A stretch of DNA of 23,944 nucleotides, taken from the NCBI GenBank assembly GCA_014360745.1, contig JACIWY010000008.1, positions 1-23,944 of the forward strand, written 5' to 3'. How positions within the stretch are numbered: the stretch's first letter is position 1; the number at the start of each line of letters is the position of its first letter. Shown piece by piece: positions 23,589-23,944 of the stretch. The notes below the pieces were generated by a model. The model saw only the letters and a list, made by a program, of their open reading frames with translations, was not told the origin of the DNA and made no database searches. The DNA comes from Chloroflexota bacterium (lineage in GTDB: Bacteria; Chloroflexota; Anaerolineae; UBA1429). The translations under genes and the position numbers were made by a program.

Positions 23589-23944
23589 TTACAGGCCATC
23601 ATGCTGCCCCAAAAGCCCCCCTCGATCGGGCAGAGGTGCTATACTTAGGGCACAGGAACTCCTGTGCCGATGATCGACGCCGGGTATGGACGACACCGGG
23701 CCCATCACAGGCGTGATGTCCGCAGGCAGCTGCGTTCGGACCTGCGCCAGTCGCTCGGCTACGAGCTGGCGATTCCGGTAGATATCAGTATCCCAATCGA
23801 ACTCTGCATACAGCACGGAGAGCCCGATACCGGAAGTCGAACGGACCCGAGTCACCCCTGGCATTCCGTTCAGAGCCGTCTCGATGGGAAACGTGACCAG
23901 CTGCTCCACTTCTTCCGGCGCCATGCCACCAGCTTCCGTGAGCA
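23589..23944 (-). pseudogene. Fragment of heavy-metal RND efflux pump (CzcA/CusA type)
   Basis: The frame is open through the right edge, so the N-terminal part lies outside the window. The visible part (TEAGGMAPEEVEQLVTFP, then ETALNGMPGVTRVRSTSGIG, then DTDIYRNRQLVAERLAQ and a final MGPVSSI) matches an early periplasmic segment of a CzcA/CusA-type proton-driven metal exporter, normally about 1,000 residues long. After SSI (codon near 23685-23687), where the family has MGEI and then membrane helices, the reading continues as unrelated sequence to a stop at 23589. The gene is therefore broken: either a decayed remnant, a rearrangement junction, or an assembly join close to the contig end. Confidence 0.75.
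23637..23668 (+). promoter_or_regulatory. Extended -10 with adjacent perfect palindrome
   Basis: TGCTATACT (23637-23645) is an extended -10 like that of proB. Three bases later lies a perfect inverted repeat, GGCACAGGA (23649-23657) and TCCTGTGCC (23660-23668) around AC, at the expected transcription start: a repressor-operator layout. No good -35 is visible. No sensible plus-strand gene follows, because the sequence beyond about 23685 is an antisense RND fragment. Confidence 0.4.

Noticed and set aside
23582..23598. 6-bp hairpin upstream of the HTH/receiver gene
   Set aside because: The stem is short, lacks a T-tract in a sensible place and does not coincide with a promoter; chance is likely.

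Overview
The window is a gene-dense, GC-rich bacterial segment with short intergenic gaps, frequent GTG and TTG starts, and E. coli-like -35/-10 promoters, several with an extended -10. A GAAC-N4-GTTC LexA-type operator, together with the gene repertoire (large FtsX-type permeases, hybrid kinases with several receivers, a Thr/Pro-linker lipoprotein peptidase), suggests a Chloroflexota-like (Anaerolineae or relative) organism. That assignment is inference, because no rRNA gene is present. Both ends cut through coding sequence.

Layout. (1) 1-4650, plus strand: an ABC export operon of a 5'-truncated FtsX/MacB-type permease and two different ATPases, the first carrying an AbrB-like C-terminal domain; a hairpin follows. 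(2) 4737-6881, plus: the translation operon infC-rpmI-rplT, with infC starting at AUU, followed by a SpoU/TrmH-type RNA methyltransferase. (3) 6909-10776, minus: carB and pncC (CinA C-terminal type) behind one promoter. (4) 10640-11071: a 432-base divergent intergenic region. (5) 11072-12962, plus: a Thr/Pro-linker M23 lipoprotein peptidase and a glycerophosphodiester phosphodiesterase. (6) 12959-14753, minus: a soluble FtsK/SpoIIIE-type DNA translocase and a two-helix membrane protein, behind a near-consensus promoter with a perfect palindromic LexA-type box at the expected transcription start. (7) 14853-18835, plus: proB, proA and an FAD-dependent oxidoreductase. (8) 18845-19996, minus: a TIM-barrel hydrolase-like protein. 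(9) 20081-23544: a membrane hybrid histidine kinase convergent with, and overlapping by 152 bases, an unusual protein with a sigma-region-4-like HTH, a degenerate HATPase and a receiver. (10) 23545-23944: a promoter/palindrome followed by a broken heavy-metal RND pump fragment on the opposite strand.

How they fit together: regions 2, 3 and 7 are housekeeping (translation initiation and 50S assembly; carbamoyl phosphate and NMN recycling; proline synthesis). Regions 1 and 5 are envelope functions. The least conventional parts are the putative SOS-controlled mini-FtsK module, the ATPase-AbrB fusion, and the convergent signalling pair whose second member looks like a histidine kinase rebuilt as a possible DNA-binding output protein.
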